The notes: generated by a model not told the origin, from the sequence alone. 64,000 nt of DNA from an uncultured Celeribacter sp. (GCF_963675965.1 NZ_OY780935.1:2220501-2284500); one strand, 5' to 3'; numbered from the stretch's first letter, positions 18,186-27,752 are shown. Made by a program: numbers and translations.

Positions 18186-20540
18186 TCAGGCGAAGGAGAG
18201 GTGCTGATCCAGCACATTGTTTGTTTCGGCATCTGCGCCCAGACCAACGAGTGTGAGCATGTTGCCTTCGCCGAAATCGAAGACCAGATCATCGCCGGAT
18301 ACTTGCAGGCACTCAAAGGCATCCGTGACCGAACCGCTCAATGCAATCGACAGCACGATCAGGTCGCCTTCGGCCACTGAGAAATCGAGGATCTCATCCT
18401 GACCGCAGTCTGCGGAAAAACGGAAGACATCCGTGCCGCCGCCGCCGATCAGGGTGTCGTTGCCTGTCCCCCCGTCGAGATCGTCCTGCCCTTTGCCGCC
18501 GGACAGGCGGTCATGGGAGGCCTGGCCAAGTAGAATGTCATCGCCGCGACCCCCGAACAGATTGTCTTTGCCGCCGCCGCCTTCCAGCAGGTCGTCACCA
18601 TCTTTGCCCATCAGGCGATCGCGGCTGTTGCCGCCATAAAGGACATCGTCGCCGATCCCGCCATAAAGGTAGTCGAACCCCTGGCCGCCATAGAGCGTAT
18701 CGGCACCCGCATCCCCAAAGAGCAGATCATTTCCAGCCTGACCGCGCAGGATGTCGTCGCCGTCATTGCCATGGATTTCATTGGCGCCGTCATCACCCAA
18801 AAGCTGGTCTCCGGCCTGACCGCCCATCAGGTTTTCAATGGTGCCGGAGACGATAGAACCGGTGCCCGCGGATTTCAGATCCAGCAGGCCGGTGTCGAGG
18901 TTCACCAGCACGGAGCCGTCGAGCATTGCAAAGTTCAGCCAGTCGGTGCCACCGTCAGTGTCGGAAATCACCGCGCGGTCGCCTTCGACAGCCAGAAGGT
19001 CCGCATAGTCCTGGGTGAAATGATAGACGTCATCGGCGGAGTCGCTCTCTCCGAAAAACTCGATCGAGAAGCCAGCGAGCGCTGAGACTTCGCTGTCGAT
19101 TTCATTGTCGACCAGCATGACTGACCATGCCCCGGCGCTGTCCATGCCGAGCAGCCCGTTGACGTGGAAGGTGTATTCATAGCTTTGCAGGTCACCTTCG
19201 CTGGCGCCACAGACCGTCTGCAGATCCATCAGCATCAATTGCTGACCCGCCGGGGTGAGGAGGTAGAGCGAGATGGAATTCAGATCGTAGCTGTTGACCT
19301 GTACGGTGACATAGGCGCTTTCGATTTCGAAGCCTCCGGCTGCCATGGCCGAGATCGCGGCCTCTCCGCCATCCTGAATGGCGCCGCTGCCCGTGGAGGA
19401 CGCGATCGACAGGGTCTCTTCGTTATGCAGGGTGCGGCTGTCCGTGTAGAATGTGTTCCAGACTTCGGCCAGACGCGTTGCGGCGAAGGCATCGACCATG
19501 CCGTAGCCATAGGACAGGTGGTAGCTCAGCCCGCCGCCGTTCCAGCTTGTGGCGCTGTTGGAAGACCAGTCACCCTGTTCGTGGCCGGTGCCGGAAGTGC
19601 CGTAGTCGGAACCTGTCTGCTGTGCCGACAGCGCCAGAATACGGTTTACATCGCGCCATCCGAGGTCTTCGTTGGCGTCCAGAATCAGGGCGGCAACACC
19701 CGACACGACAGGGGCCGAGGCAGAGGTGCCGTTGAACGTACTGGTGTAATCGCCATCGTTATAGCCATCTCCGCCGGTGCGATCCGTAGTGACCGAGGCA
19801 GAAGGCGCCGCAATCATCAGCGAGACGCCGAAATTGGAATAATAGGTCGCGTCGCCGGTCCAGTCGGTTGCCCCCACCACGACCGTCGCACGGTGGTTGG
19901 TGGAATAGCTGCCGCTGGTGTTCATGCTTTCGTTGCCGGCGGCAAAGATCTGAATGGTGCCCAGACCGTCGCGCCCGTCATGCAGACTGGCCATCATGCC
20001 CGCATCGAAGTTGCGCACGAAGGTGTAGCGCATCAGACCTCCCACGGGAGAATAATAGGGATCGAAGTCGATGCTTTCGGCAGACATGCCATAGCTGTGA
20101 TTGACCACATCGAAATTCGCGGTTTGCAGGTAGGCGGACAAAATCATGTCTGAGGTGCCCTGTTCCTGCATCATGGTGAGATAGTCAAACGAGGTCAGAT
20201 CAGAGCCATAGGCGACCCCAACCCCACCGATATCGTTGTTTGCGGCGGCGATGATGCCGGCCACAGCCGTGCCGTGATCCGAGGTGGAGCCACTGTCGGG
20301 AACCCCGTCCAGAGGCATCCCGTCATAGGTCTCGCCGTTGTAAGTGAAATTTCCGTCGGCATTATAAGTGTCGATCAGATCGGGATGGGAGGCTTCCACG
20401 CCGTTGTCCATGACCAAAACCTGCACGCCTTCGCCGGTATAGTCGGCCCAGACGGTTTCCATGTCGCCGATCATGTCGAAATGCCATTGGTCGTCATAAC
20501 GTGGATCCAAGGGCGCATAGCTGGTGCTGTTCTGTGTCAT
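18186..20540 (-). CDS. Secreted subtilisin-like protease with P domain and RTX repeats
   Basis: A 784-residue exoprotease of the S8 family, probably kexin-like. The catalytic Asp is in VQVLVMDNGVEASHPDL, His in DHGTAVAGI, the oxyanion Asn in IFAAGNES and Ser in GTSASAPVVSG. A P/Homo-B domain (roughly residues 370-500) follows. Then about ten GGxGxDxLxGG nonapeptides bind calcium, and a C-terminal cap ends in hydrophobic residues. There is no N-terminal signal peptide, consistent with type I (ABC/MFP/TolC) secretion. The ATG at 20540 is preceded by GGAGA at good spacing, so it is preferred over 20591. No type I exporter gene is in the window. Confidence 0.93.
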   Translation of the reverse strand: MTQNSTSYAPLDPRYDDQWHFDMIGDMETVWADYTGEGVQVLVMDNGVEASHPDLIDTYNADGNFTYNGETYDGMPLDGVPDSGSTSDHGTAVAGIIAAANNDIGGVGVAYGSDLTSFDYLTMMQEQGTSDMILSAYLQTANFDVVNHSYGMSAESIDFDPYYSPVGGLMRYTFVRNFDAGMMASLHDGRDGLGTIQIFAAGNESMNTSGSYSTNHRATVVVGATDWTGDATYYSNFGVSLMIAAPSASVTTDRTGGDGYNDGDYTSTFNGTSASAPVVSGVAALILDANEDLGWRDVNRILALSAQQTGSDYGTSGTGHEQGDWSSNSATSWNGGGLSYHLSYGYGMVDAFAATRLAEVWNTFYTDSRTLHNEETLSIASSTGSGAIQDGGEAAISAMAAGGFEIESAYVTVQVNSYDLNSISLYLLTPAGQQLMLMDLQTVCGASEGDLQSYEYTFHVNGLLGMDSAGAWSVMLVDNEIDSEVSALAGFSIEFFGESDSADDVYHFTQDYADLLAVEGDRAVISDTDGGTDWLNFAMLDGSVLVNLDTGLLDLKSAGTGSIVSGTIENLMGGQAGDQLLGDDGANEIHGNDGDDILRGQAGNDLLFGDAGADTLYGGQGFDYLYGGIGDDVLYGGNSRDRLMGKDGDDLLEGGGGKDNLFGGRGDDILLGQASHDRLSGGKGQDDLDGGTGNDTLIGGGGTDVFRFSADCGQDEILDFSVAEGDLIVLSIALSGSVTDAFECLQVSGDDLVFDFGEGNMLTLVGLGADAETNNVLDQHLSFA

Positions 20541-20765
20541 GAGAAGGTCTCCCGACTGGGTGTGCAGTTGGCCAAAGATGTCGCACAGCATCGTAAATCA
20601 GCCCTTAATTGCCTAGTTTTACTTGCTTAAAATTCGTTTCAACTTCATCGCAAACTCGCTCTGAAAGCGCCCTTTTCGACACATTGTTGCCCTGTCTTTG
20701 GGCCGCCTGTTTCCGATCCTGCCAACAGGAGTTTGCGGAAACGCCAAATTGCAAAGGGGACGAAA

Positions 20766-23108
20766 ATGGTCCAGCTCATCGACACCACCGCCCTGACATC
20801 CGGCATATTGAACCATGACGTCCGGTTTTCTGATCTCGACCTGGTGACCACATCCCAGGGCTGCTTTCTGGTGGCCACATCCCGTGAACTGCAGTCGGTC
20901 GTGACCTATCAGTTCGATCCGCTGACGGGGACACTCACCTATGTCGACGAAGCGGGGTTTGTCTGTGCGAACATGCCGCCCGAAGGCATCAGCATCGCCG
21001 GGTCAGGCGCGCTGCGGCATCTGGCGATTGAAGGTCAGGACGCCTTGGCCGGGCTGACCGTGACCATGGACGAAAACGGCGGGCTGTCGCGTGGCGCTTC
21101 AGCGGGGACGGGGACGCTTGGGATGACGATGACCGCAGCAGAGTTTACGCAGGTCGAGGGTCTGGGCAGCGTTTTGGTTGCGGCAGGGGTCGGCGAGGGC
21201 ACGCTGGCCTGCTACCAGGTCGATGCCGCCGGGCAGCTGACTGCCCTGAGCAGCTTTGTGACCGCGCCGGAAACTGTCTCGGCCCTCGCAACGGTTCAGA
21301 TCGATGGGGCGAGCTTTGTGCTTTATGCGACGACCGAAGGCGACAGCCTGACTTGCGCTTCGATCAACGCCTCGGGACAGATGGCCAAGACCGGCAATTT
21401 CGGCGCTGAAGACGGTCTGGGGATCAACGCCGTCGAAGATATCACCTTTGTCACCCACAACGGCACGACCTATGGCGTGATCGCTGCCGCGGGCAGCTCG
21501 TCGCTTTCGGTTGTGTCGCTCAGCCCGGAGGGGCGCATGATGCTGGTCGATCACGTCATCGACAGCCTCGACACCCGTTTCATGAATGTCAGCCATGTCG
21601 AAGCGATTGTGGTCGATGGGGAATGTTTTGTCGTGGCGGCGGGCAGCGATGACGGGCTGAGCGTTTTCTCGTTGCTGCCCGATGGCACGCTGGTGCATCG
21701 TCTGGCTGTCGCGGACACGACAGAGCTGGGGCTGTGCAATGTCTCTGGGTTTACGCTTTCTGCTCAGGATGGCGTTCTGACCATTCTGGCCACATCTGGC
21801 GCCGAAGTGGGCATTCAGACCCTGACCTTGGATCTGGGTCTGAATGGTGCAACGCTGGTGGCAGATGGCAGTGGCACACAGGTCATGGGCACGACCCAAG
21901 ACGATGTGATCTATGGCAGTGCTGTCGCTGACGATATCACCGCCGGGGCCGGAAATGATCTCATCTATGACGGTGCCGGGGCGGACGTGATGTGGGGCGG
22001 TGACGGGGCAGACAGCTTTGTGCTGGCCGAAGACCATGCCGCAGATACGATCATGGACTTCAAACCTGGCTCTGACCGTCTGGATCTGTCCACCTGGTCG
22101 GACCTGCGCAGCCTGAGCGCGCTGGACTATTCCGTGACGGCCACGGGCGGTCAGATCAGCTTTGGCGATGAAACGCTCACCCTTGTGTCCGATGACGGCA
22201 TGCCGATCTACTGGGCGGATCTCAGCGGGTCCATCGACATCGCGCTGGCCCATTACATGCCCGATGTCGGCCCCGGCGTGATCACCCATCCCGAAGGGAT
22301 CGACAGCGGGACCCTCGTCGGGACCTCTGGTGCGGATGTATTGTTGGGCGGGGCTGGCGATGACGTTTTGATCGGTATGGGCGGGGGCGACGCCTATGAC
22401 GGGGCCGAAGGTGAGGATACGGTGGATTATTCCGGCTCCGGCAGCTTTGTGTCGATAGATCTGGCAGATGCCACCTTGAACGAAGGCTTTTCAACGGGTG
22501 ACAGCTACGCCAATATCGAAATCGTGATCTGCACGGATTTTGACGACCGTCTTTCCGGAGATTCCGAATCCAACATCATCTATGGCGGGGCAGGCAGCGA
22601 TACGATCTATGGTCAGACCGGCCATGACCAACTGTTCGGCGAGGCCGGAGATGACCGCCTGCATGGTGGTAAACACAAAGACCGCGTGCACGGCGGTGAC
22701 GGCGATGATCGGGTCTATGGGTATTCCGGGCACGATTTTCTGAAAGGGGACGATGGCAACGATCTGATCCGGGGCCATGACGGCGACGACCGTCTCTATG
22801 GCGGCAATGACGACGATCGGCTGGAAGGCGGAGAAGGTGATGACTATCTGTCGGGCGGTCGTGGCGCGGATGAGTTCGTTTTCACCGAAGGTCATGACGA
22901 GGTGAACGATCTGAACACCGACATGGATGTGCTCATTCTCGATGCGGCATTGTGGAACAATGCGTCCCTGAGCGCCGCAGACGTTGTGAACACCTACGGC
23001 CAGTGGGACAACGGTCAGTTTTCACTGGTTTTCGACGTCGACAATTCGGTCCTGCTGACCGATCTGGCCGACACAACCACGCTGGTCGATGCAATCGAAC
23101 TCCTGTGA
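20766..23108 (+). CDS. RTX calcium-binding exoprotein with repetitive N-terminal domain
   Basis: The 780-residue protein starts at the ATG at 20766, with AAGGGG upstream. Residues ~1-370 look like a beta-propeller built of ~45-50 residue repeats, each with phrases such as FVLYATTEGDSLTCASINASGQ or FVVAAGSDDGLSVFSLLPDG. Residues ~375-430 and ~510-720 hold two blocks of GGxGxDxLxG nonapeptides. The final ~60 residues form the usual RTX cap. It lacks a signal peptide, so type I secretion is expected. It is divergent from the RTX protease across 225 bp. The function of the propeller-like part is unknown. Confidence 0.85.
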   Translation: MVQLIDTTALTSGILNHDVRFSDLDLVTTSQGCFLVATSRELQSVVTYQFDPLTGTLTYVDEAGFVCANMPPEGISIAGSGALRHLAIEGQDALAGLTVTMDENGGLSRGASAGTGTLGMTMTAAEFTQVEGLGSVLVAAGVGEGTLACYQVDAAGQLTALSSFVTAPETVSALATVQIDGASFVLYATTEGDSLTCASINASGQMAKTGNFGAEDGLGINAVEDITFVTHNGTTYGVIAAAGSSSLSVVSLSPEGRMMLVDHVIDSLDTRFMNVSHVEAIVVDGECFVVAAGSDDGLSVFSLLPDGTLVHRLAVADTTELGLCNVSGFTLSAQDGVLTILATSGAEVGIQTLTLDLGLNGATLVADGSGTQVMGTTQDDVIYGSAVADDITAGAGNDLIYDGAGADVMWGGDGADSFVLAEDHAADTIMDFKPGSDRLDLSTWSDLRSLSALDYSVTATGGQISFGDETLTLVSDDGMPIYWADLSGSIDIALAHYMPDVGPGVITHPEGIDSGTLVGTSGADVLLGGAGDDVLIGMGGGDAYDGAEGEDTVDYSGSGSFVSIDLADATLNEGFSTGDSYANIEIVICTDFDDRLSGDSESNIIYGGAGSDTIYGQTGHDQLFGEAGDDRLHGGKHKDRVHGGDGDDRVYGYSGHDFLKGDDGNDLIRGHDGDDRLYGGNDDDRLEGGEGDDYLSGGRGADEFVFTEGHDEVNDLNTDMDVLILDAALWNNASLSAADVVNTYGQWDNGQFSLVFDVDNSVLLTDLADTTTLVDAIELL

Positions 23109-23123
23109 CGCGCGCCCTTGGTT

Positions 23124-24029
23124 TTAGCCGCGGAAATGGGTTTCCCCGTGGGCCTTGGCCAGAGCAATCTGTTTCTGACGTTCGCGAAAACGCGCCTTGC
23201 GATCGTCGTCGGTCTCGTCGATGCACTGATGGCACGACACGCCGTCTTCATATTCCGGGCGCAGCTTGTCTTCGGGGAGGATCGGACGGCGGCAGGCATG
23301 GCACAGCTCATGCGGGCCTTCCTCAAGTCCATGTCCGATAGAGACCCGCCCGTCGAAGACAAAACAGTCGCCTTGCCACAGGCTGTCTTCTTTAGGTGTT
23401 TCTTCAAGGTATTTCAGAATTCCGCCCTTGAGGTGGTAGACCTCATCCACACCCTGACCCAGCAGGAAATTCGTGGATTTTTCGCAGCGGATGCCGCCGG
23501 TGCAGAACATGGCAATCCGTTTGTTGTGGAACCGGTCCTTGTTCTCTTCCCACCATTGCGGGAACTCGCGGAAGGTTTTGGTCTTGGGGTCGATGGCATC
23601 TTTGAAGGTGCCGATGGCGACCTCATAGTCGTTGCGCGTGTCGATGATCGCCACGTCGTCGCTGGAAATCAGCTCATTCCATTCTTCCGGCGTGCAGTAG
23701 TGTCCGACCCGGGCGCGCGGATCGACATCGGGCTGGCCCATGGTGACGATCTCTTTCTTCAACCGCACCTTCATGCGGGCAAAGGGCTGGTCCTGAGCTG
23801 TCGAGAGCTTGTAGTCGAAATCGGCACAGCCGGGCAGGGCGCGGATATGCGCGACCAGCCGGTCAACGGCTTCGGGCGTCGGACCGGCGACGGTGCCGTT
23901 GATGCCTTCGCGGGCCAGCAGAAGCGATCCGGTGATTCCTTCCGTCCGGCACAGGTCCAGAAGCGGCCCCTGCAGGGCCGCAGGGTCGTCGAAACGGGTG
24001 AAGTGATAGAGCGCGCAGACAGTAAACAT
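23124..24029 (-). CDS. trhO: tRNA uridine(34) hydroxylase TrhO (rhodanese family)
   Basis: TrhO (YceA) makes 5-hydroxyuridine at the wobble position of tRNAs using oxygen. The 301-residue protein begins MFTVCALYHFTRFDD. It has an N-terminal acylphosphatase-like domain, then a rhodanese domain whose active-site loop is FCTGGIRCEKS, the hallmark of this group. The C-terminus has paired CxxC motifs (CHACRR and CHQC) that look zinc-binding. The ATG at 24029 was chosen over 24107 because family members begin there. It converges on the RTX gene and diverges from the protease gene. Confidence 0.93.
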   Translation of the reverse strand: MFTVCALYHFTRFDDPAALQGPLLDLCRTEGITGSLLLAREGINGTVAGPTPEAVDRLVAHIRALPGCADFDYKLSTAQDQPFARMKVRLKKEIVTMGQPDVDPRARVGHYCTPEEWNELISSDDVAIIDTRNDYEVAIGTFKDAIDPKTKTFREFPQWWEENKDRFHNKRIAMFCTGGIRCEKSTNFLLGQGVDEVYHLKGGILKYLEETPKEDSLWQGDCFVFDGRVSIGHGLEEGPHELCHACRRPILPEDKLRPEYEDGVSCHQCIDETDDDRKARFRERQKQIALAKAHGETHFRG

Positions 24030-24132
24030 ATTGTGCTCGATACGCCGCGCGGCGTGATCAGGCAAGCCCTTGCAATGCGGCGCCCTGACGCGCCAATTAT
24101 GGAGCATCCCGGTTCAGTCATGAGGTCTTGCA

Positions 24133-25539
24133 ATGAAACGAAGTGCTCTTGTGGTGGCTCTGTTCGCTCTGTTCGCTCTGTCCGTCTCCGCTCCTTTGCA
24201 GATGGCGTTTGCCGAAACGGCGCAGGTGCCGGACAGTCGCGCGGAAATTCAGCTGTCATTTGCTCCAGTGGTCAAGGAAACCTCACCCTCCGTGGTGAAC
24301 ATCTACGCCTCGCGGGTGGTTGAAGAGCGCCTGTCACCCTTTGCCAGCGATCCGTTCTTTTCCCAGTTCTTCCGCAGCGGTCCGGCGCGTCAGCGGGTGC
24401 AGCGTTCGCTGGGGTCCGGGGTGATCGTGTCGGACAGCGGCCTTGTGGTGTCGAATTACCATGTTGTTGGAGAAGCCTCGGACATCCGCGTCGTTCTGTC
24501 TGACCGGCGCGAATACGAAGGCCGCGTAATTCTGGCCGACAAGGATGCCGATGTGGCGGTGCTGCAGCTGGAGGGGGCCGAAAATCTGCCCGCCTTGCCG
24601 CTGGCGGACAGCGACGCGCTGGAAGTCGGGGATCTGGTTCTCGCAATCGGCAATCCCTTTGGGGTCGGACAAACCGTGTCTTCGGGCATCGTGTCCGGGC
24701 TGGCGCGCTCGGGCAGTTCCATCCCCGGCGGAGTCGGCTCCTATATCCAGACCGATGCCGCGATCAACCCGGGCAATTCCGGTGGGGCACTGGTCGACAT
24801 GGCGGGACGGCTGATCGGGATCAACACGTCGATCCTGTCGCGTTCCGGCGGCTCCAACGGCATTGGCTTTGCCATCCCGTCCAATCTGGTGCGCGAATTC
24901 ACCCGGCAGGCCGAAGCGGGCCAGACGCAGTTCATTCGCCCATGGTCGGGTGTGTCGACGCAGGCTGTCGATGATGCGGTGGCCGAGGCGCTGGGCCTGC
25001 CGCGTCCCGAAGGCGTGGTGCTGTCGGAATTGCATCCGCAATCGCCCTTCGCCCAGGCCGGGCTTGCGGCAGGTGACGTGTTGCTGAGCTTTGACGGGCA
25101 GCCGATCCTGTCACCGTCCGATCTGGAATACCGCCTGTCGATTTCCCCGGTGGGCGGTCAGGTGACGCTGGAAGCTGTGCGCGCGGGTGAGCCGGTGACG
25201 CTGGATGTGGACCTGATCGCCGCACCGGGCGCAGGTGAACCGGAGACGCTCGAAATCCAGTCGCCGGGGCCGCTCAACGGTCTGGTCGTGGCCAATCTGA
25301 CGCCGGCGCTGATCGAAGCCTACGATCTGCCATTGATGTCCAAAGGCGTCATCCTGACCGAGCTGTCTGCCTATGGCGCGCGTTTGGGGTTGCAGCCGGG
25401 GGACCGCATTCTGAATGTGAACGGGACGGATATCACCGACGCGGACATGCTGGCCAAAGTGGCCCGGACGCGGCCGGGCACTTGGTTGGTGACATTGGAG
25501 CGCAACGGTCGGGTCATGCGTTTTCGCGTACAGGGCTGA
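24133..25539 (+). CDS. degP: DegP/HtrA-type periplasmic serine protease
   Basis: A Do-like protease that degrades misfolded envelope proteins. The 468-residue precursor has a signal peptide (residues 1-27, cleaved near AFA-ET). The trypsin-fold triad is His110 in SNYHVV, Asp140 in DADVAVLQ and Ser216 in NPGNSGGALVD. Two PDZ domains follow (roughly 270-360 and 385-465), as in DegP/DegQ. It diverges from trhO with about 100 bp between start codons. The hydrophobic core of the signal peptide contains a 9-base repeat (24157-24183). Whether it is DegP-, DegQ- or Mucin-D-like cannot be decided. Confidence 0.9.
   Translation: MKRSALVVALFALFALSVSAPLQMAFAETAQVPDSRAEIQLSFAPVVKETSPSVVNIYASRVVEERLSPFASDPFFSQFFRSGPARQRVQRSLGSGVIVSDSGLVVSNYHVVGEASDIRVVLSDRREYEGRVILADKDADVAVLQLEGAENLPALPLADSDALEVGDLVLAIGNPFGVGQTVSSGIVSGLARSGSSIPGGVGSYIQTDAAINPGNSGGALVDMAGRLIGINTSILSRSGGSNGIGFAIPSNLVREFTRQAEAGQTQFIRPWSGVSTQAVDDAVAEALGLPRPEGVVLSELHPQSPFAQAGLAAGDVLLSFDGQPILSPSDLEYRLSISPVGGQVTLEAVRAGEPVTLDVDLIAAPGAGEPETLEIQSPGPLNGLVVANLTPALIEAYDLPLMSKGVILTELSAYGARLGLQPGDRILNVNGTDITDADMLAKVARTRPGTWLVTLERNGRVMRFRVQG
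24157..24183 (+). repeat. Three tandem 9-bp repeats inside the protease signal peptide
   Basis: GCTCTGTTC is repeated at 24157-24165 and 24166-24174, and a third copy with one change (GCTCTGTCC) lies at 24175-24183. They encode Ala-Leu-Phe, Ala-Leu-Phe, Ala-Leu-Ser in the hydrophobic core of the DegP signal peptide. Loss or gain of a copy would stay in frame. Confidence 0.8.
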
Positions 25540-25573
25540 GGCTGCGTGCAGCCTGAGCGCAAGGGGCGTGAGG

Positions 25574-25595
25574 GGCTCCCGGATGCGGGAGCCTT
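25574..25595 (+). terminator. Possible terminator hairpin after degP
   Basis: GGCTCCCG at 25574-25581 and CGGGAGCC at 25586-25593 form a perfect 8-bp stem with a GATG loop, 35 bases after the protease stop. Only TT follows instead of a proper T run, so it may be a weak terminator or a stabilising 3' hairpin. Confidence 0.4.
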
Positions 25596-25655
25596 GCATC
25601 TGCGGGGGGGAAGAGGCTAGTCCTGTGGACAACATTGTCCTCAGGAGAGCCTGCC

Positions 25656-26255
25656 ATGCGCCCGTCCAACGAAGCCCTGATCGTGATCGACATGCAAAAT
25701 GATTTCTGCCCCGGCGGCGCGCTTGCCGTGGCGCAGGGCGATGAGATCGTGCCGGGCATCAACCTGCTGATGGAAGAGTTCCGCGCGGTCATCCTGACCC
25801 AGGACTGGCACCCGGCGGGGCACAGCTCTTTTGCCTCGACCCATGATGCGCCAGCGATGAGCACCATGGAAATGCCCTATGGCACGCAGGTGCTCTGGCC
25901 GGATCACTGCATTCAGGGCAGTGCGGGTGCGGCCTTTCACAAGGATCTGCGCAGCGATGGGGATCTGATCATTCGCAAAGGGTTTAACCCCGCAATCGAC
26001 AGCTATTCCGCCTTTTTCGAAAATGACCACAAGACCCCGACGGGGCTGGAGGGCTACCTGCGCACCCGTGGCATCGACACACTGACCATGGTCGGGCTGG
26101 CGCTGGATTTCTGCGTGAATTTTTCGGCTGTGGATGCCGCGCGGCTCGGCTTCAAGGTCACGGTGGAAAGCAAATTCTGCCGCGCCATCGATCTGGACGG
26201 TTCTCTGGCCGCTGCAACCGATGGGATGAAAGCTGCGGGGGTCAAGCTCCTCTGA
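25656..26255 (+). CDS. pncA: Nicotinamidase
   Basis: PncA deamidates nicotinamide to nicotinate, the first step of NAD salvage. The 199-residue product has the catalytic Asp12 in LIVIDMQNDFCPGG, the metal site DWHPAGHSSF, the catalytic Lys in IIRKGF and the nucleophilic Cys in ALDFCVNFSAVDA. The ATG at 25656 has AGGAGAG upstream. It is followed 127 bp later by pncB, the next enzyme in the pathway, so the pair forms a salvage unit. Confidence 0.93.
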   Translation: MRPSNEALIVIDMQNDFCPGGALAVAQGDEIVPGINLLMEEFRAVILTQDWHPAGHSSFASTHDAPAMSTMEMPYGTQVLWPDHCIQGSAGAAFHKDLRSDGDLIIRKGFNPAIDSYSAFFENDHKTPTGLEGYLRTRGIDTLTMVGLALDFCVNFSAVDAARLGFKVTVESKFCRAIDLDGSLAAATDGMKAAGVKLL

Positions 26256-26382
26256 GCGGGCGACCTTTGCGCGTAGCGCGGTTGCCCCCCTGTCCCTGTT
26301 GCCTGAAAAATCTGCCGACGGCTTGCCAAACCCTTCTTTTGGCTGCTTTAACCAATTCGTTACATGAGAAGGACCGTCGCAA

Positions 26383-27675
26383 ATGGTCGACATCGCCACC
26401 CGCGTCTATAACCACAAATGGAAAATCGACCCGATCGTGCGGTCGCTGATCGACACGGATTTCTACAAGCTGCTGATGTGTCAGTCGGTGTTTCGGAACC
26501 GCCCGGACACGCAGGTGACCTTTTCGCTGATCAACCGTTCCAAAGACATCCGTCTTGCCGAGATGATCGACGAAGGAGAGTTGCGCGAACAGCTCGACCA
26601 TGTGCGGTCGCTGTCGCTAAAGCGCGGCGAAAGCACATGGATGCGCGGCAACACCTTTTATGGCAAGCGCCAGATGTTCCGGTCCGATTTCATGCAGTGG
26701 TTCGAAAATCTGCGCCTGCCCGCCTATCAACTGGAAAAGCGCGACGGGCAATATGAGCTGACATTTGAGGGCAGCTGGCCCGAAGTGATGTTGTGGGAAA
26801 TCCCGGCGCTGTCGATCCTGATGGAATTGCGGTCGCGCGCGGTGCTGGGACCGATGAAGAAATTCGAACTGCAGGTGCTCTATGCCCGCGGCATGACGAA
26901 GCTCTGGGAGAAGGTCAAACAGTTGCAGCCGCTCGATGGTCTCAAGATCGCCGATTTCGGTACCCGGCGGCGGCATTCTTACCTTTGGCAGGACTGGTGT
27001 GTGCAGGCCATGGTCGAGGGGTTGGGCAGAAAATTCATCGGCACCTCGAATTGCCACATCGCCATGATGCGCGATCTGGAGGCCGTGGGCACCAACGCCC
27101 ATGAGCTGCCCATGGTCTATTCCGCTTTGGCGAAAGATGATGCCGCATTGGCTGCCGCACCCTATGACGTTCTGCGCGACTGGCAGGATGAGCATGAAGG
27201 CAATCTGCGGATCATCCTGCCCGACACCTATGGGTCCAAAGGTTTTCTCGATCGTGCGCCGGACTGGCTGGCCGGCTGGACCGGGATTCGGATCGACAGC
27301 GGCGATCCGGCGACCGGGGCGGAAACGGCGATCAACTGGTGGAAATCGCGGGGCGAAGACCCGACGCAAAAGCTGGTCATTTTCTCCGACGGGCTGGATA
27401 CGGACAAGATCATCGAACTTCACAAGCAGTTCGAAGGTCGGGTCAAGACATCCTTTGGCTGGGGTACTCTTTTGACTAATGATTTCCGAGGCTTGACTCC
27501 TGGGGACGCGTTGGCGCCGTTTTCGTTGGTCTGCAAGGCGATTTCCGCCAACGGCAATCCGACCGTGAAGCTGTCGGACAATCCGAATAAGGCGATGGGA
27601 CCGGCCTCCGAGGTCGAACGCTACAAACGGGTGTTTGGCGTGGGCGCGCAGACAGCGATGGAGGTCGTGGTCTGA
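26383..27675 (+). CDS. pncB: Nicotinate phosphoribosyltransferase
   Basis: PncB joins nicotinate to PRPP to give nicotinate mononucleotide, the committed step of the Preiss-Handler pathway. The 430 residues begin MVDIATRVYNHKWKIDPIVR and include DTDFYKLLM near 26. The conserved FGTRRRHS near 192 and GTNAHELPM near 235 follow; the His of the latter is the one phosphorylated in this family. DSGDPATGAE and FGWGTLLTNDF complete the PRPP site. An AGAAGGA ribosome site precedes the ATG. It works directly downstream of PncA. Confidence 0.95.
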   Translation: MVDIATRVYNHKWKIDPIVRSLIDTDFYKLLMCQSVFRNRPDTQVTFSLINRSKDIRLAEMIDEGELREQLDHVRSLSLKRGESTWMRGNTFYGKRQMFRSDFMQWFENLRLPAYQLEKRDGQYELTFEGSWPEVMLWEIPALSILMELRSRAVLGPMKKFELQVLYARGMTKLWEKVKQLQPLDGLKIADFGTRRRHSYLWQDWCVQAMVEGLGRKFIGTSNCHIAMMRDLEAVGTNAHELPMVYSALAKDDAALAAAPYDVLRDWQDEHEGNLRIILPDTYGSKGFLDRAPDWLAGWTGIRIDSGDPATGAETAINWWKSRGEDPTQKLVIFSDGLDTDKIIELHKQFEGRVKTSFGWGTLLTNDFRGLTPGDALAPFSLVCKAISANGNPTVKLSDNPNKAMGPASEVERYKRVFGVGAQTAMEVVV

Positions 27676-27679
27676 TCCA

Positions 27680-27717
27680 CGCTGCGCTCGGAGTGCAGCG
27701 CGAAAGACGGTGTTTTT
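27680..27717 (+). terminator. Possible terminator after pncB
   Basis: CGCTGCGCTC at 27680-27689 is complementary to GAGTGCAGCG at 27691-27700 (one G-T wobble), forming a stem of 8-9 usable pairs 4 bases after the pncB stop. The T run (GTGTTTTT) lies about 11 bases beyond the stem, which makes this a weak case. Confidence 0.35.
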
Positions 27718-27752
27718 CGCACAATCAGAAATATCTGCGTCTGTAAACCTAT

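Noticed and set aside
18420..18830. Short regular DNA repeats suggesting CRISPR
   Set aside because: They encode the GGxGxD nonapeptides of the RTX protease; there are no constant repeats with unique spacers.
19164..20153. A 329-codon plus-strand frame inside the RTX protease
   Set aside because: It is antisense to the subtilase catalytic domain and P domain, with Gly/Arg/Val-rich shadow composition.
22300..22880. Second repeat block suggesting CRISPR or a satellite
   Set aside because: Also in-frame calcium-binding nonapeptides, in the RTX protein on the plus strand.
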